A stretch of 64,000 nucleotides of DNA, taken from assembly GCA_934292805.1 (NCBI GenBank), contig CAKQXQ010000001.1, forward strand, positions 68,622-132,621, written 5' to 3'. The notes under the pieces were generated by a model that worked only from the letters and a program-made list of their open reading frames with translations, was not told the DNA's origin and made no database searches. Origin of the DNA: an uncultured Roseburia sp. (GTDB lineage: Bacteria > Bacillota > Clostridia > Lachnospirales > Lachnospiraceae). Positions 1-8,650 of the stretch are shown here, piece by piece (the stretch's first letter is position 1; every line of letters starts with the position of its first letter). The position numbers and the translations under genes are program-made.

Positions 1-1887
1 GATATTAATCGGAACCACCCCGATTTTCTCATACTCTGGATTCATGATCTTCATCGGTGTATTAATGTACAATACCGGTTTTAAAGTTGTAAATGCATAT
101 TCATATGCAATACCACTCCAGTCTGTAATGATCAGATCCGCATTAAATACTGTATCATTCGAAGAGAAATCTGTCTGGATCTCAATATTATCATCTTCTG
201 CAAACTCCTCTTTCAGCATCTGCATCTTCTCCGGCATATGTCTTACATGCTGTGGATGAGGACGGACGATGACTTTGTATCCGGTTGCTCTTAATCTCTG
301 TAAAATTTCTTCCAGACAGGAATCCACGATATTATCTTCCTGCCAGGATGGTGCGATAAGAATTGTTTTCTGTTCATTTACCACTTTTTCTCTGGACTCA
401 TAGTCCTTTCTCATATCGTCTAACAGACAATATCCCCAGTTCAACAACACCTTATGCGGCAGATTATAAGTGGATTCCATGTGCTCCACTTCATCTTTAT
501 GATGCGGACCGACACAGAAAATCGTGTCAAAATGATCGATACTTCCCTTTCTGTAAGTCATATTCATACTGTCAATACTGTGTGGTACATGGATGTACTC
601 CATGTCTTTTCTGACATAACTTCGCTTAATATGATAGGTCTCAAGATCCGGCATTGTCATTACAACGATGTCGCAGTCTAGCTTCATCATCAGCGTAATA
701 AGTTTAATTTCTCCAATATAATACGCTTTGAACCGCTCATGTCTGATCTGGAACACCTGATCCTCCGGATCACTTGTTACATAATGGATCGTAATATCGG
801 AATTTTCCAGTAATTCTTCAATCATTCCACGATAATACTTATAAAAACCAGAAGATTCTGAGTAAAACATCAGCTGCTTATTTTCGTTCTCTTTTGCAAA
901 AAACCTCTTGTAATCTTCTTTTTCTTTTGCCTTATACGGTGCCATCTTCTTCTTATAGGCATCCTCAACTGCTTTTTGTTCTTCCAGAAGCCGTTTACTT
1001 TCCTCCAAAGCTTCATAATCAATATACTTCTTAGGATTATAAATCGCATTCATAATATAAATGAGTGCTGTTGAGAACAAGTTACTGAAAATCCAGTACA
1101 AACCCACTCCACCAGGTACTAAAAATGTGAAATATGTAGAAAATGCAACTGTAAAAATAGTTACTCCCCACTGTCCCAGTGCCCCCTGTTCTCTCTGAAG
1201 TACATTGGCCTGATTCTGGCAAGCACATAATAAAACGGTTGACAGACAGCTGAATAACGGAATCAGAAGAATCCATGCCAATACAGTAATATGAGGCACT
1301 ACTGATAAATCTAATCCAAGGAAATGTGTATTGATCGCAGATGCCTGTTCAGCGATAGATGCAACATCAATCCCTGTTCCTGCCAATGCATTCTGGAAAA
1401 ATCCCAAATTGTCGGGATTCTGTAATGCTGCCATCGCCTGAAGCTGAGCTCCGCTTCCTAACTGATCTACTCCCATCAGGGAACATGTGGCTGCTACGAT
1501 CTGATCACATACGGCTGTCTTAATATGCATCAGATGCTGCATCGGATTATAGATAACGTTAATCAGTCCAAGTACCAGCGGAATCTGTAAAAGCATCGGA
1601 ACCATACCAAGCATCGGACTATAATGAGCCTTTTTAAATAATTCCATCTGCTCGTCCGCAATACGGTCTTTGTCTCCGGCATGCTTATATTTAATCTCAT
1701 TCACCTGCGGCTGGATCTGGATCATGCGGATACTGTTCTTCTGAACCATAATTGTTACCGGCAGCATCACAATCTTACTCACTAATGTGAAAAGAATGAT
1801 CGACACTCCATAATTCTTCACCAGCTGATAACATCCCCACATGACATAGCCGAGGGGAATACCGAATACTGTGTTAATAAAATTCAT
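1..1887 (-). CDS. YidC/Oxa1 insertase fused to CDP-glycerol glycerophosphotransferase (3' end outside window)
   Basis: The reading frame is open from an ATG at 1887 (with AGGAGG just upstream) to the window edge, 629 codons without a stop. Residues about 1-275 are a YidC/Oxa1-type membrane domain: hydrophobic segments, the QKNSIRMIQIQP stretch after the first helix and a C-terminal GLYWIFSN helix, as in YidC2-like proteins. A charged linker rich in Lys and Glu (about 280-330) leads into a CDP-glycerol glycerophosphotransferase domain (TagB/TagF family), recognisable by HVPHS, APSWQ, RPHP and DWSG-type motifs. TagF-type enzymes polymerise polyol phosphate on the inner face of the membrane. The fusion would tether such an enzyme to an insertase-like anchor. 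Whether the YidC part still inserts proteins is unknown. The C-terminus is cut off by the window. Confidence 0.88.
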   Translation of the reverse strand, partial: MNFINTVFGIPLGYVMWGCYQLVKNYGVSIILFTLVSKIVMLPVTIMVQKNSIRMIQIQPQVNEIKYKHAGDKDRIADEQMELFKKAHYSPMLGMVPMLLQIPLVLGLINVIYNPMQHLMHIKTAVCDQIVAATCSLMGVDQLGSGAQLQAMAALQNPDNLGFFQNALAGTGIDVASIAEQASAINTHFLGLDLSVVPHITVLAWILLIPLFSCLSTVLLCACQNQANVLQREQGALGQWGVTIFTVAFSTYFTFLVPGGVGLYWIFSNLFSTALIYIMNAIYNPKKYIDYEALEESKRLLEEQKAVEDAYKKKMAPYKAKEKEDYKRFFAKENENKQLMFYSESSGFYKYYRGMIEELLENSDITIHYVTSDPEDQVFQIRHERFKAYYIGEIKLITLMMKLDCDIVVMTMPDLETYHIKRSYVRKDMEYIHVPHSIDSMNMTYRKGSIDHFDTIFCVGPHHKDEVEHMESTYNLPHKVLLNWGYCLLDDMRKDYESREKVVNEQKTILIAPSWQEDNIVDSCLEEILQRLRATGYKVIVRPHPQHVRHMPEKMQMLKEEFAEDDNIEIQTDFSSNDTVFNADLIITDWSGIAYEYAFTTLKPVLYINTPMKIMNPEYEKIGVVPINI

Positions 1888-1967
1888 CTTTTCCTCCTAG
1901 TATAAATATTCTTACTTTTCTAAAACAGGATATTTACTCATCTTATATACCAATTAAAAATTGTATC

Positions 1968-2008
1968 AAACAAAAAGAAGAAAGTAAACAACTATTACTT
2001 ACTTTCCT
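1968..2008 (-). terminator. Rho-independent terminator
   Basis: Read on the minus strand, an 8-bp stem (GAAAGTAA/TTACTTTC, 1980-2006) is followed by a T-rich run (positions 1979 down to 1968). It lies just past the stop of the cytidylyltransferase-like relic at 2039, so it probably ended that former operon and insulates the YidC fusion. A nearly identical T-rich tail occurs in the terminator near 4120, consistent with a duplicated cassette. Confidence 0.6.
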
Positions 2009-2038
2009 CTTAAGATTTGCTTAATTTGCAGTACTTTA

Positions 2039-2449
2039 TTAACCTGTTACATATAATTTATCAATGGCTTTAAGTTCATTGAATGTATCAATCTCTGTAA
2101 TATCATCCATCTGACATTCGCGTACATGCACCTGATAATTATCCTTCTTGTATACAAGCGGAACCTGCTCCCAGAAATCGCCAGATTTGACGCAAAGCTG
2201 CCCGCAACTACCCACTTCTTAACACCTGTATGATTTGGTCTGTTATCTTTCAGCCACTGGATCAATACACCGCTCAGATAAGTAATTGTGGTTGACAGAA
2301 ACAATAGCAATGCATACTTTGCATTCCAGCCCATATAAAAATAATAACTTGCTGCCAGAAGCCATAAATAACTTACTTTTTGGGGTAATAATAAGTAAAT
2401 TACTACAACTGGGAAAAAACACTAAAAAACTATATGAATTAAACAGCAT
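2039..2449 (-). pseudogene. Composite relic: MBOAT N-terminus joined to cytidylyltransferase C-terminus
   Basis: From a start at 2449, still with its ribosome-binding site, the frame reads MLFNSYSFLVFFP, the N-terminus of the MBOAT gene at 5349-6836. It then shifts frame at about 2405 and resumes with MGWNAKYALLLF and AGSFASNLAI of the same protein. At about 2178 the similarity stops. A different frame takes over, FWEQVPLVYKK followed by ITEIDTFNELKAIDK, ending at a TAA at 2039-2041. That tail looks like the C-terminus of a LicC-type choline-phosphate cytidylyltransferase or related sugar nucleotidyltransferase. The two parts meet at a shared short sequence (GGCGATTT), suggesting a deletion by microhomology. 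Not functional as it stands. The MBOAT identity is firm by comparison inside the window; the nucleotidyltransferase call is from recall of the family. Confidence 0.75.
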
Positions 2450-2472
2450 TCCTTCTCCTATGTATAACTTTT

Positions 2473-3912
2473 CTAATTTTCAATCATATCATAACTTGTT
2501 TTAAATGCCTCATTTAAGACAGTTCGCAGTGTATTAATACCCGTTTTGCCTTCAATATCAATTTTCTCGCCCTTATAATACACACAATTAAGTATATTTT
2601 CCATATAAGGAATTTCACTATCTATTTCATATTCTGTATTTATTCCCAATTCTTCCATATGAACTGGGTAACGGACACCATGATCTGATTGTAAAATAAT
2701 AATTGCTTCTCTATCTTCTTCTAAAATATTATTTACTGTTTCCAGAATACATGTATTCATATATTCCAACTGATTCAAATAATAATTTTTATTTTCCCAG
2801 TTATGTATCTCACTTTGGTCTATCGTATTTCCCTTTTCATCAAATACAAACGGTACATGTGGACATGAGATATATCCTACTGTCAACGTAGGTTTATCAT
2901 CTTCTGTAAGTGTCCCACATATTTTCATCGTACCCAAAATATTTTTAAGTGAAGCTACATACTGTCCTATCTCGCTGTCATCTTTCATAAACTCAGCATA
3001 ATAATCCTCAAACACTTGTATAATACTCTTTTGGATGATATATGTTGAAATTGTATCAATATGACCTGATGTTACCAATACATTACAATCTGTATCATCC
3101 AAGAAATCTGTATGATTGATCAAATTTATGCTATATCCATTACTTTTAAAGATATTTATCAGCTTCGGATTCTTCATGTATTTTAAATTATTGGCTTCTA
3201 TCTCATCTGCACTTGCCACATAAGAAATATTCAAAAGATTTGGCACATTAACAGTTGTTGAATACGATTCTGTATTATGACTTGTATTCGAAATATTAAA
3301 TCCGAGATTTTCCAATTCTCCCAAAAATTCCTGATTATCGTATTCATAATAACGCTGTAACCCTTGCTGTCCAGCATATTCATCATATATGAAGTAATAT
3401 ACATCTGGTTTTTCTTCTGCAAATTCAGTCGTTAATATATCTCCTTCTGTTTTCGTATATGTGATTTTTGATACAATATCAGGTATAGCTGTTATCAAAT
3501 TAATCGCAATTAATATACTAAAACACATACCAAGTATCAGACATACTTTTCCTTCATTTCTACCTCTCTTTTTTATAAAAAATCCACACAGCACAAAAAC
3601 TGCCATACATAAAAGCAATACTATCTTTTTCCCTATTAAGAGAGATATTTTTCCAAAAAAGGTATTAAAATTAATATAGATAAACATTACAATATCTGTG
3701 AGCAATGCTGCTTTTTCAAGTTTTCTCATAAATAATATACATATTATGAATGTAACAATTGCCAACGCTAAAAACTTTCCAACAGCTGGAAATGTATCTG
3801 TCAGTTTCGCTTCATCTGCATTTTGAAAATACATAAATAAACACGGATATAAGACTATTACCAAAATTGACAGAAATGCATAAATTTTATCGATTGTTTT
3901 TATCCTCTTCAT
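2473..3912 (-). CDS. Membrane-anchored sulfatase/alkaline-phosphatase-fold transferase
   Basis: About 479 residues. Four or five N-terminal hydrophobic helices (residues about 10-150) are followed by an extracellular alkaline-phosphatase-superfamily domain. The domain begins at KPDVYYFIYDEYAG (metal-binding Asp), continues through a SYSTTVNVPNLL stretch where the nucleophile Ser/Thr is expected, and has QSDHG (metal ligands) near residue 415. This is the layout of LtaS-like and phosphoethanolamine-transferase-like enzymes that move phospho-groups onto surface polymers outside the membrane; the donor and acceptor here are not known. I take the ATG at 3912 as the start; an in-frame ATG at 3939 is also possible. 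Downstream is the MBOAT relic, upstream a C-terminal fragment of a paralogue. Confidence 0.75.
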   Translation of the reverse strand: MKRIKTIDKIYAFLSILVIVLYPCLFMYFQNADEAKLTDTFPAVGKFLALAIVTFIICILFMRKLEKAALLTDIVMFIYINFNTFFGKISLLIGKKIVLLLCMAVFVLCGFFIKKRGRNEGKVCLILGMCFSILIAINLITAIPDIVSKITYTKTEGDILTTEFAEEKPDVYYFIYDEYAGQQGLQRYYEYDNQEFLGELENLGFNISNTSHNTESYSTTVNVPNLLNISYVASADEIEANNLKYMKNPKLINIFKSNGYSINLINHTDFLDDTDCNVLVTSGHIDTISTYIIQKSIIQVFEDYYAEFMKDDSEIGQYVASLKNILGTMKICGTLTEDDKPTLTVGYISCPHVPFVFDEKGNTIDQSEIHNWENKNYYLNQLEYMNTCILETVNNILEEDREAIIILQSDHGVRYPVHMEELGINTEYEIDSEIPYMENILNCVYYKGEKIDIEGKTGINTLRTVLNEAFKTSYDMIEN

Positions 3913-3956
3913 ATCATTAATTTTCCCTTGTACACACATTTTTTATATTCATCCCA

Positions 3957-4035
3957 CTAATATCCTGTGCTGGCTTTAAAATCTTCCGGTGCCTGAAGCA
4001 TGTCATAATCAGTACCGAAACAGGTATTCAACCAC
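3957..4035 (-). pseudogene. C-terminal fragment of a second sulfatase-fold gene
   Basis: A short frame ending in TAG at 3957-3959 reads LNTCFGTDYDMLQAPEDF, clearly related to the C-terminus of the neighbouring intact protein (LNEAFKTSYDMIEN). Nothing upstream of about 4035 continues it. It is best read as the tail of a lost paralogue, part of a duplicated and eroded cassette. Confidence 0.6.
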
Positions 4036-4111
4036 GATTTTTTCTATACATTTTGTAATGTATTTGTATTGATTAAGATATACTTATCTTACATATTAAA
4101 CTAAAATTTTA

Positions 4112-4150
4112 TCAAAGAAAAAGAAGAAAGTAAACCCCTAATATTTACTT
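4112..4150 (-). terminator. Probable terminator after the SGNH gene
   Basis: On the minus strand a short GTAAA/TTTAC stem (4130-4148) is followed by a TTTCTTCTTTTTCTTT tail. It lies 26 bases past the stop of the SGNH gene at 4176. The stem is short; the long pyrimidine tail and its twin at 1968-2008 are the main support. Confidence 0.4.
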
Positions 4151-4175
4151 TATATTTACTTTATATTTGTTTAAA

Positions 4176-5102
4176 TTATATTATTTTCTTCAAATATTCT
4201 GCAATATATCTTGAGACTTTTCTGCCGCCGCTCTCATTTAAATGTGTTCCGCCGTCCAGACTATCCACTCCGAAATCAAGACCTATCACATCTGTAACCT
4301 TCATACAGTTAATCAACTCCACATCATGTTCATCCGCCCAATCCATAACTGTATTTGTCATTTCAACCGTCCTTTCATGACAAGGGAATGGTGCCTTGAT
4401 CAATATTAATCTGGTACCATGAGTTTTGCATTCCTTATAAATTCTTTCCAGATACTCCAGGTTTCCTTTGAACACATCTCTTCTCTTCTCTGAAAAAATA
4501 GTATCCCATGATGCATATCCACATTCCTGTGCCCCAGACCAATGTTTGAATCCTCTTCCATCCTCTTCGTAATATCGGTTTATCAAACTTTCCTTCAATC
4601 CAGATAAAGAGGAGTACTCCAAATCCTCCCATCTAGTATGGTATTTATCAAGTGGAAAAAAATACTCTTTTTGCAGCTCATCTGGAACACAATCCCTGAT
4701 TGCTTCAGTCTTTATATCCGAATAGCGAAAATCATTTAATGATGAATCTCTCACTCCTTCGCTTGTAAATCCACTATCATCTTCTTCATAAAACATTCCA
4801 TATATTTCCAGTATTGCTACATCTATCTGACTGTTATCCAGTGCATCCTTTACATAATAATATGTATAATTCATCGTCTGCTGCTGTCTTCCACGATTAT
4901 ATGTCTTCCACCCATACTCATCAAACACTTCCGGGTCAAATGTACAATAGCTCTGACTGGTTCCAAAAAAAACGATATCCCACTGTTTTTCTTTATAAAA
5001 AGAAGGGATTTTCGGCGACAGAAACCAGGTTATCCCTATAATCCCCCCTGCCAATATCCCTATGAAAATAACTACCTTCAATAAACGCCCTATTGTTTTC
5101 AT
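4176..5102 (-). CDS. SGNH-hydrolase-like protein (DltD/AlgX-type), partner of MBOAT
   Basis: 308 residues. One N-terminal membrane anchor (residues about 5-25) is followed by an extracytoplasmic SGNH fold: block I FFGTSQSYC with the candidate nucleophile Ser, and near the C-terminus the DGGTHLNESG block carrying the Asp-x-x-His pair. Such proteins act with MBOAT acyltransferases to pass acyl groups to cell-wall polymers or exopolysaccharide. The MBOAT gene lies directly upstream in the same direction, separated only by a relic of a second SGNH gene. I choose the ATG at 5102 because AGGA sits 6 bases before it; the ATG at 5114 has no such site and would overlap the relic's tail. Confidence 0.78.
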   Translation of the reverse strand: MKTIGRLLKVVIFIGILAGGIIGITWFLSPKIPSFYKEKQWDIVFFGTSQSYCTFDPEVFDEYGWKTYNRGRQQQTMNYTYYYVKDALDNSQIDVAILEIYGMFYEEDDSGFTSEGVRDSSLNDFRYSDIKTEAIRDCVPDELQKEYFFPLDKYHTRWEDLEYSSLSGLKESLINRYYEEDGRGFKHWSGAQECGYASWDTIFSEKRRDVFKGNLEYLERIYKECKTHGTRLILIKAPFPCHERTVEMTNTVMDWADEHDVELINCMKVTDVIGLDFGVDSLDGGTHLNESGGRKVSRYIAEYLKKII

Positions 5103-5117
5103 ACATTTCCTCATTTG

Positions 5118-5335
5118 TTAATTATGATCAAAATAATATTCCTTCAGATGCTGAGCCAGATGCTTTGATACTCTTTTGGCACCGATTTCGTTCAAATGTA
5201 CTCCACCATCCAGACTGTCCGTATATCTTCTCCAATGATTCCAGATTCTTCTCATTTACATTCCTTCGAACCTCTGATCTTCCACGGTTATATGTTTTCA
5301 AACCATACTCATCAAATACTTTTTTATTCTCTTCA
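5118..5335 (-). pseudogene. Decayed, internally deleted SGNH-hydrolase paralogue
   Basis: Three pieces of the neighbouring SGNH protein can be read here in order but in different frames: VFDEYGLKTYNRGR (block I region), NEKNLESLEKIY (middle) and DSLDGGVHLNEIG to a stop at 5118-5120 (C-terminal catalytic block). About 600 bases of the original gene are missing between them. It sits between the intact MBOAT and SGNH genes, so an ancestral tandem pair of SGNH genes has lost one member. Confidence 0.8.
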
Positions 5336-5348
5336 TGTAATCACCCAT

Positions 5349-6836
5349 TTAAAACTGAAAATAAATGAAATTCGTTGCCGAATATCCACTTCCCCAGATT
5401 CCAAAAACAAGAATTCCCAAAATTGCAGTAATCGTAACTGTCCATCTTATCACAATATTCGATTCGAGAATCTTTCTTCTCACAACGATCCCCCGATATT
5501 TACAAATATCAGCAAAAAGCAATATCACCAATGCCACTCCAAGAACAACAAAATTTGGTTTGCTAAGTCCAAAGTCGTAAAGTGTACCATTGGCAAGCAG
5601 CTGCGGATCATTCATATGTAAAATACTTCCTATCACCTCAAATGCATGCTGCATTGTATCTGCCCGAAAGAAAATCCATGCAAAATCTACAAAAACAAAA
5701 GTGATCGCCATATAAAGCACCATCAACGGCAGTGCATTCTTCTTTACCCTGATAGTTTTCTTCATTTTTTCCCTTACCGGTGTAAAAATGGCTCCGATCA
5801 CCTGATATAAACCATTCAAACCGCCCCATACAACATAAGACCAGTTTGCTCCATGCCAGAGTCCGCTGACCAGAAATACGATCATGATATTTATGTACTT
5901 TCTGACTTTTCCTTTCCTGTTTCCTCCAAGCGGAATATACAGGTAATCTTTAAACCATGACGATAAAGAAATATGCCATCTTCGCCAGAATTCAGACACG
6001 GACTGTGATAAATACGGACTGTTAAAATTCTCCATCAGCTGATATCCCATAACCTCAGCTGCACCGATCGCAATCGTCGAGTATCCGGCGAAATCACAAT
6101 AAATCTGAAAAGCAAACAAAACACTTGCCAAAAGAAGATACTTCCCATCATAAATGCCTACATTGGCATATACATTGTCAACAAAAATTGAAATACGGTC
6201 TGCGATCACCAATTTCAGGAAATATCCCCAGATCATCAGTAGCAGTCCGTCACACACTCTCCGGTAATCAAACTTTTGTGGGGTCCTTAACTGATTCAAT
6301 AAATTTTTCGATCGTTCGATCGGTCCTGCAACAAGCTGTGGAAAAAAAGAAACAAACAACGCATATCGGAAGAAATTGCGTTCTGCCCGGATTTCTCCAC
6401 GATAGACATCCACTGTATATCCAAGTGCCTGGAACGTATAGAAAGAAATTCCGACCGGCAACAATACATCCAGAGATGAGTTCACCGCCGGCAAACTGGT
6501 GTGCTGCAATACTGCGTTCAGACTTTCTACCGCAAAATTGAAATATTTAAAGAAAAATAAAATTGCAAGATTCGATGCAAAGCTGCCGGCAACGATCCAT
6601 TTCTTAGCTGCCACATTATCCGGATGTCTGTCCATCATCCACTGTAACAGTATACCGCTTATATAAGTAATCGTTGTAGATAATAGCAGCAATAATGCAT
6701 ACTTTGCATTCCATCCCATATAAAAGTAATAACTTGCTGCCAAAAGCCATAAATAACTCACTTTCTTCGGCAACAGATAATAAATTATTACAACAATCGG
6801 AAAAAAGACCAAAAAACTGTACGAATTAAATAACAT
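5349..6836 (-). CDS. MBOAT-family O-acyltransferase (DltB/AlgI-type)
   Basis: 495 residues, the usual length for the family. Multiple membrane helices, the ERSKNLL motif near residue 185, SEFWRRWHISLSSWFKDYLYIPLGG near residue 285 and the catalytic-His motif SGLWHGANW near residue 335 are all present. MBOAT proteins move an acyl group, usually acetyl or D-alanyl, across the membrane to a surface polymer. With the SGNH protein downstream it forms the normal two-part acylation machine. The ATG at 6836 follows GGGGAG by 7 bases; the TTG two codons upstream is less likely. A broken copy of its 5' half lies at 2178-2449. Confidence 0.9.
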   Translation of the reverse strand: MLFNSYSFLVFFPIVVIIYYLLPKKVSYLWLLAASYYFYMGWNAKYALLLLLSTTITYISGILLQWMMDRHPDNVAAKKWIVAGSFASNLAILFFFKYFNFAVESLNAVLQHTSLPAVNSSLDVLLPVGISFYTFQALGYTVDVYRGEIRAERNFFRYALFVSFFPQLVAGPIERSKNLLNQLRTPQKFDYRRVCDGLLLMIWGYFLKLVIADRISIFVDNVYANVGIYDGKYLLLASVLFAFQIYCDFAGYSTIAIGAAEVMGYQLMENFNSPYLSQSVSEFWRRWHISLSSWFKDYLYIPLGGNRKGKVRKYINIMIVFLVSGLWHGANWSYVVWGGLNGLYQVIGAIFTPVREKMKKTIRVKKNALPLMVLYMAITFVFVDFAWIFFRADTMQHAFEVIGSILHMNDPQLLANGTLYDFGLSKPNFVVLGVALVILLFADICKYRGIVVRRKILESNIVIRWTVTITAILGILVFGIWGSGYSATNFIYFQF

Positions 6837-6887
6837 TTCCAAACTCCCCTTTTACACTATCGACAATATTATACCAATTATTCCCAA

Positions 6888-6916
6888 TAAAAAAAAGGGA
6901 TGAAATCTCACCCCTT
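6888..6916 (-). terminator. Rho-independent terminator
   Basis: On the minus strand, GGGGTGA-(loop)-TCATCCC at 6898-6915 is followed by an uninterrupted run of T. It lies about 22 bases past the stop of the sulfatase-fold gene at 6938 and separates it from the MBOAT gene, whose own start is at 6836. Confidence 0.8.
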
Positions 6917-6937
6917 CATAATTTTATTCAGTTTTTA

Positions 6938-8650
6938 TTAAAAATAAGAATCCACCATAGGAATCACTGTGTATATTCCATTATCATATACAGATTGAAA
7001 GTCATAGCGGTTTCCAGTATACGTATACACATAATAAACGTTCTGTGCTGCCGTTCCTCCATCATATCGTTTTACTGCCGGATATGCGTCATCCTGCATC
7101 CTTACATATACAGATCTTTCCCGCTCCTCGTCTTCTGAAAAATCATAAATAGAAGATCCATATTCGCTATAGTCTTCCCCCAGTGTATCTATGATTGTAG
7201 GGACAAATTCATTCAGTGAAATAGGTGCCCCATTTTGCCCCATACTTTCATGATGTTCGCCTCTTTCCTTAATGAAAAAAATAGGCTGCATATTTCTCTC
7301 AACACCATGATCTGTCGTTATGATAATTGTCGAATTATCATATACTCCTGCTTCTTTTAACTGACTTAAATATTCTTTCAGTAGTAAAAAAATACCCTCT
7401 ATCGTCTGATCTCTGGACACATTATCTGCATACTGACAATTTTCATCATTAATAAATTCATGTGTTCCATTCAAATGAATGAATTGGTAATAATTGCTAT
7501 TTTCGTCAATTGTAAGGCCATTTTTTACCAGACCATTGTAAAAGTTCGGATTAGAAGTTGCTACTGTATTATCCGGATAAGATACAATATCTGCATACTC
7601 ATTCATTCCCATATTAAATGCTGTTTTTAAGTATTTTGGAGCATACCTATATGCAGACATTTTCAAAATTGTTTTGTAAAGTAATGGATAATCAATTTCT
7701 CTTGCATCATTTGATGTTATGATATTATCTACCTTTCCTTCAGCAATTGAAAGATCGCCGCTTCCACAAATAATCGGAAGTTCCGGTGTATATATATTCA
7801 CTTTATACCCATGATCATGAAGTAATTGATAATAATCTTTCGTTTTCTGGTTATTCCAACATTCAGATATATAATCATCCACACTCACTTCAGGATTCAG
7901 TGCATGCCCGGTGGCAAGTCTTACCAGCGAAGGATAGGTACTGTATGAATTACAATCCGCATTATTATAATATGTAAAGTCTGCCAATGGAGCTGCCAGA
8001 TCCGGATCCAGACCCAAAGTAGTTTCAAACCACTCTGATGAAAAATTATCAAGAATAAAGGCAATTATATTTTCATTGGATGATACTGTAAACTGTTCCT
8101 GTCCTGACAGACAAAGTTCTCCTTTCTTATATTGAAAAGCCTCTTTATCTGCTGTAAAAAACAGCGAAATAAAACCACTCATCTGAATTAAAACCAGAAA
8201 AAGTGAACCAAAAACAATCATTTTTTTCCAATTGTTCTTTAATAAACTAACAAGAACAACAATCACTATGAAAATGCCAATCCAGATCAAAATATTTTGA
8301 ATTGCCTCTGAAGTTCCCGGATGATATCCCTCTGCTGTTGCACCAAGCATCTCAAGTCCTTTATTTAAAAACATTCCTTGAATATAGCAGTCAACACTGA
8401 TACCAAAAATAATCGTCAATACTATCTTTCTAACTTTCTCTGGTACCACCACAAGAATTGCAGCTGCCACAATTGCCAGTGCAATTCCTGCCATTAGAAA
8501 CTTCCATCCGAACTCACCATAAACGACACCAAAATCCTGATAATTTCCAATAAAAATTTCAGTAGGTCCAAAAATCAGTAACATAAATATTGGAAGAAAG
8601 CACACGCAAAAATTCATTCCAAACCATCTAAACATATTTTTTTTCATCAT
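6938..8650 (-). CDS. Membrane sulfatase-fold transferase (LtaS-like)
   Basis: 570 residues with five hydrophobic helices in the first 170, then an extracellular alkaline-phosphatase-fold domain: NIIAFILDNFSS (metal Asp), YNNADCNSYSTYPSLVRL where the nucleophile is expected, IHLNGTHEF and ITTDHG metal-ligand motifs. It resembles LtaS and related phospho-group transferases; the closest analogue in the window is the gene at 2473-3912. Its start overlaps the stop of the upstream GT2 gene (ATGA), so the two are translationally coupled. That suggests it acts on a lipid-linked sugar or polymer in the same decoration pathway. The exact substrate is unknown. Confidence 0.78.
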   Translation of the reverse strand: MMKKNMFRWFGMNFCVCFLPIFMLLIFGPTEIFIGNYQDFGVVYGEFGWKFLMAGIALAIVAAAILVVVPEKVRKIVLTIIFGISVDCYIQGMFLNKGLEMLGATAEGYHPGTSEAIQNILIWIGIFIVIVVLVSLLKNNWKKMIVFGSLFLVLIQMSGFISLFFTADKEAFQYKKGELCLSGQEQFTVSSNENIIAFILDNFSSEWFETTLGLDPDLAAPLADFTYYNNADCNSYSTYPSLVRLATGHALNPEVSVDDYISECWNNQKTKDYYQLLHDHGYKVNIYTPELPIICGSGDLSIAEGKVDNIITSNDAREIDYPLLYKTILKMSAYRYAPKYLKTAFNMGMNEYADIVSYPDNTVATSNPNFYNGLVKNGLTIDENSNYYQFIHLNGTHEFINDENCQYADNVSRDQTIEGIFLLLKEYLSQLKEAGVYDNSTIIITTDHGVERNMQPIFFIKERGEHHESMGQNGAPISLNEFVPTIIDTLGEDYSEYGSSIYDFSEDEERERSVYVRMQDDAYPAVKRYDGGTAAQNVYYVYTYTGNRYDFQSVYDNGIYTVIPMVDSYF

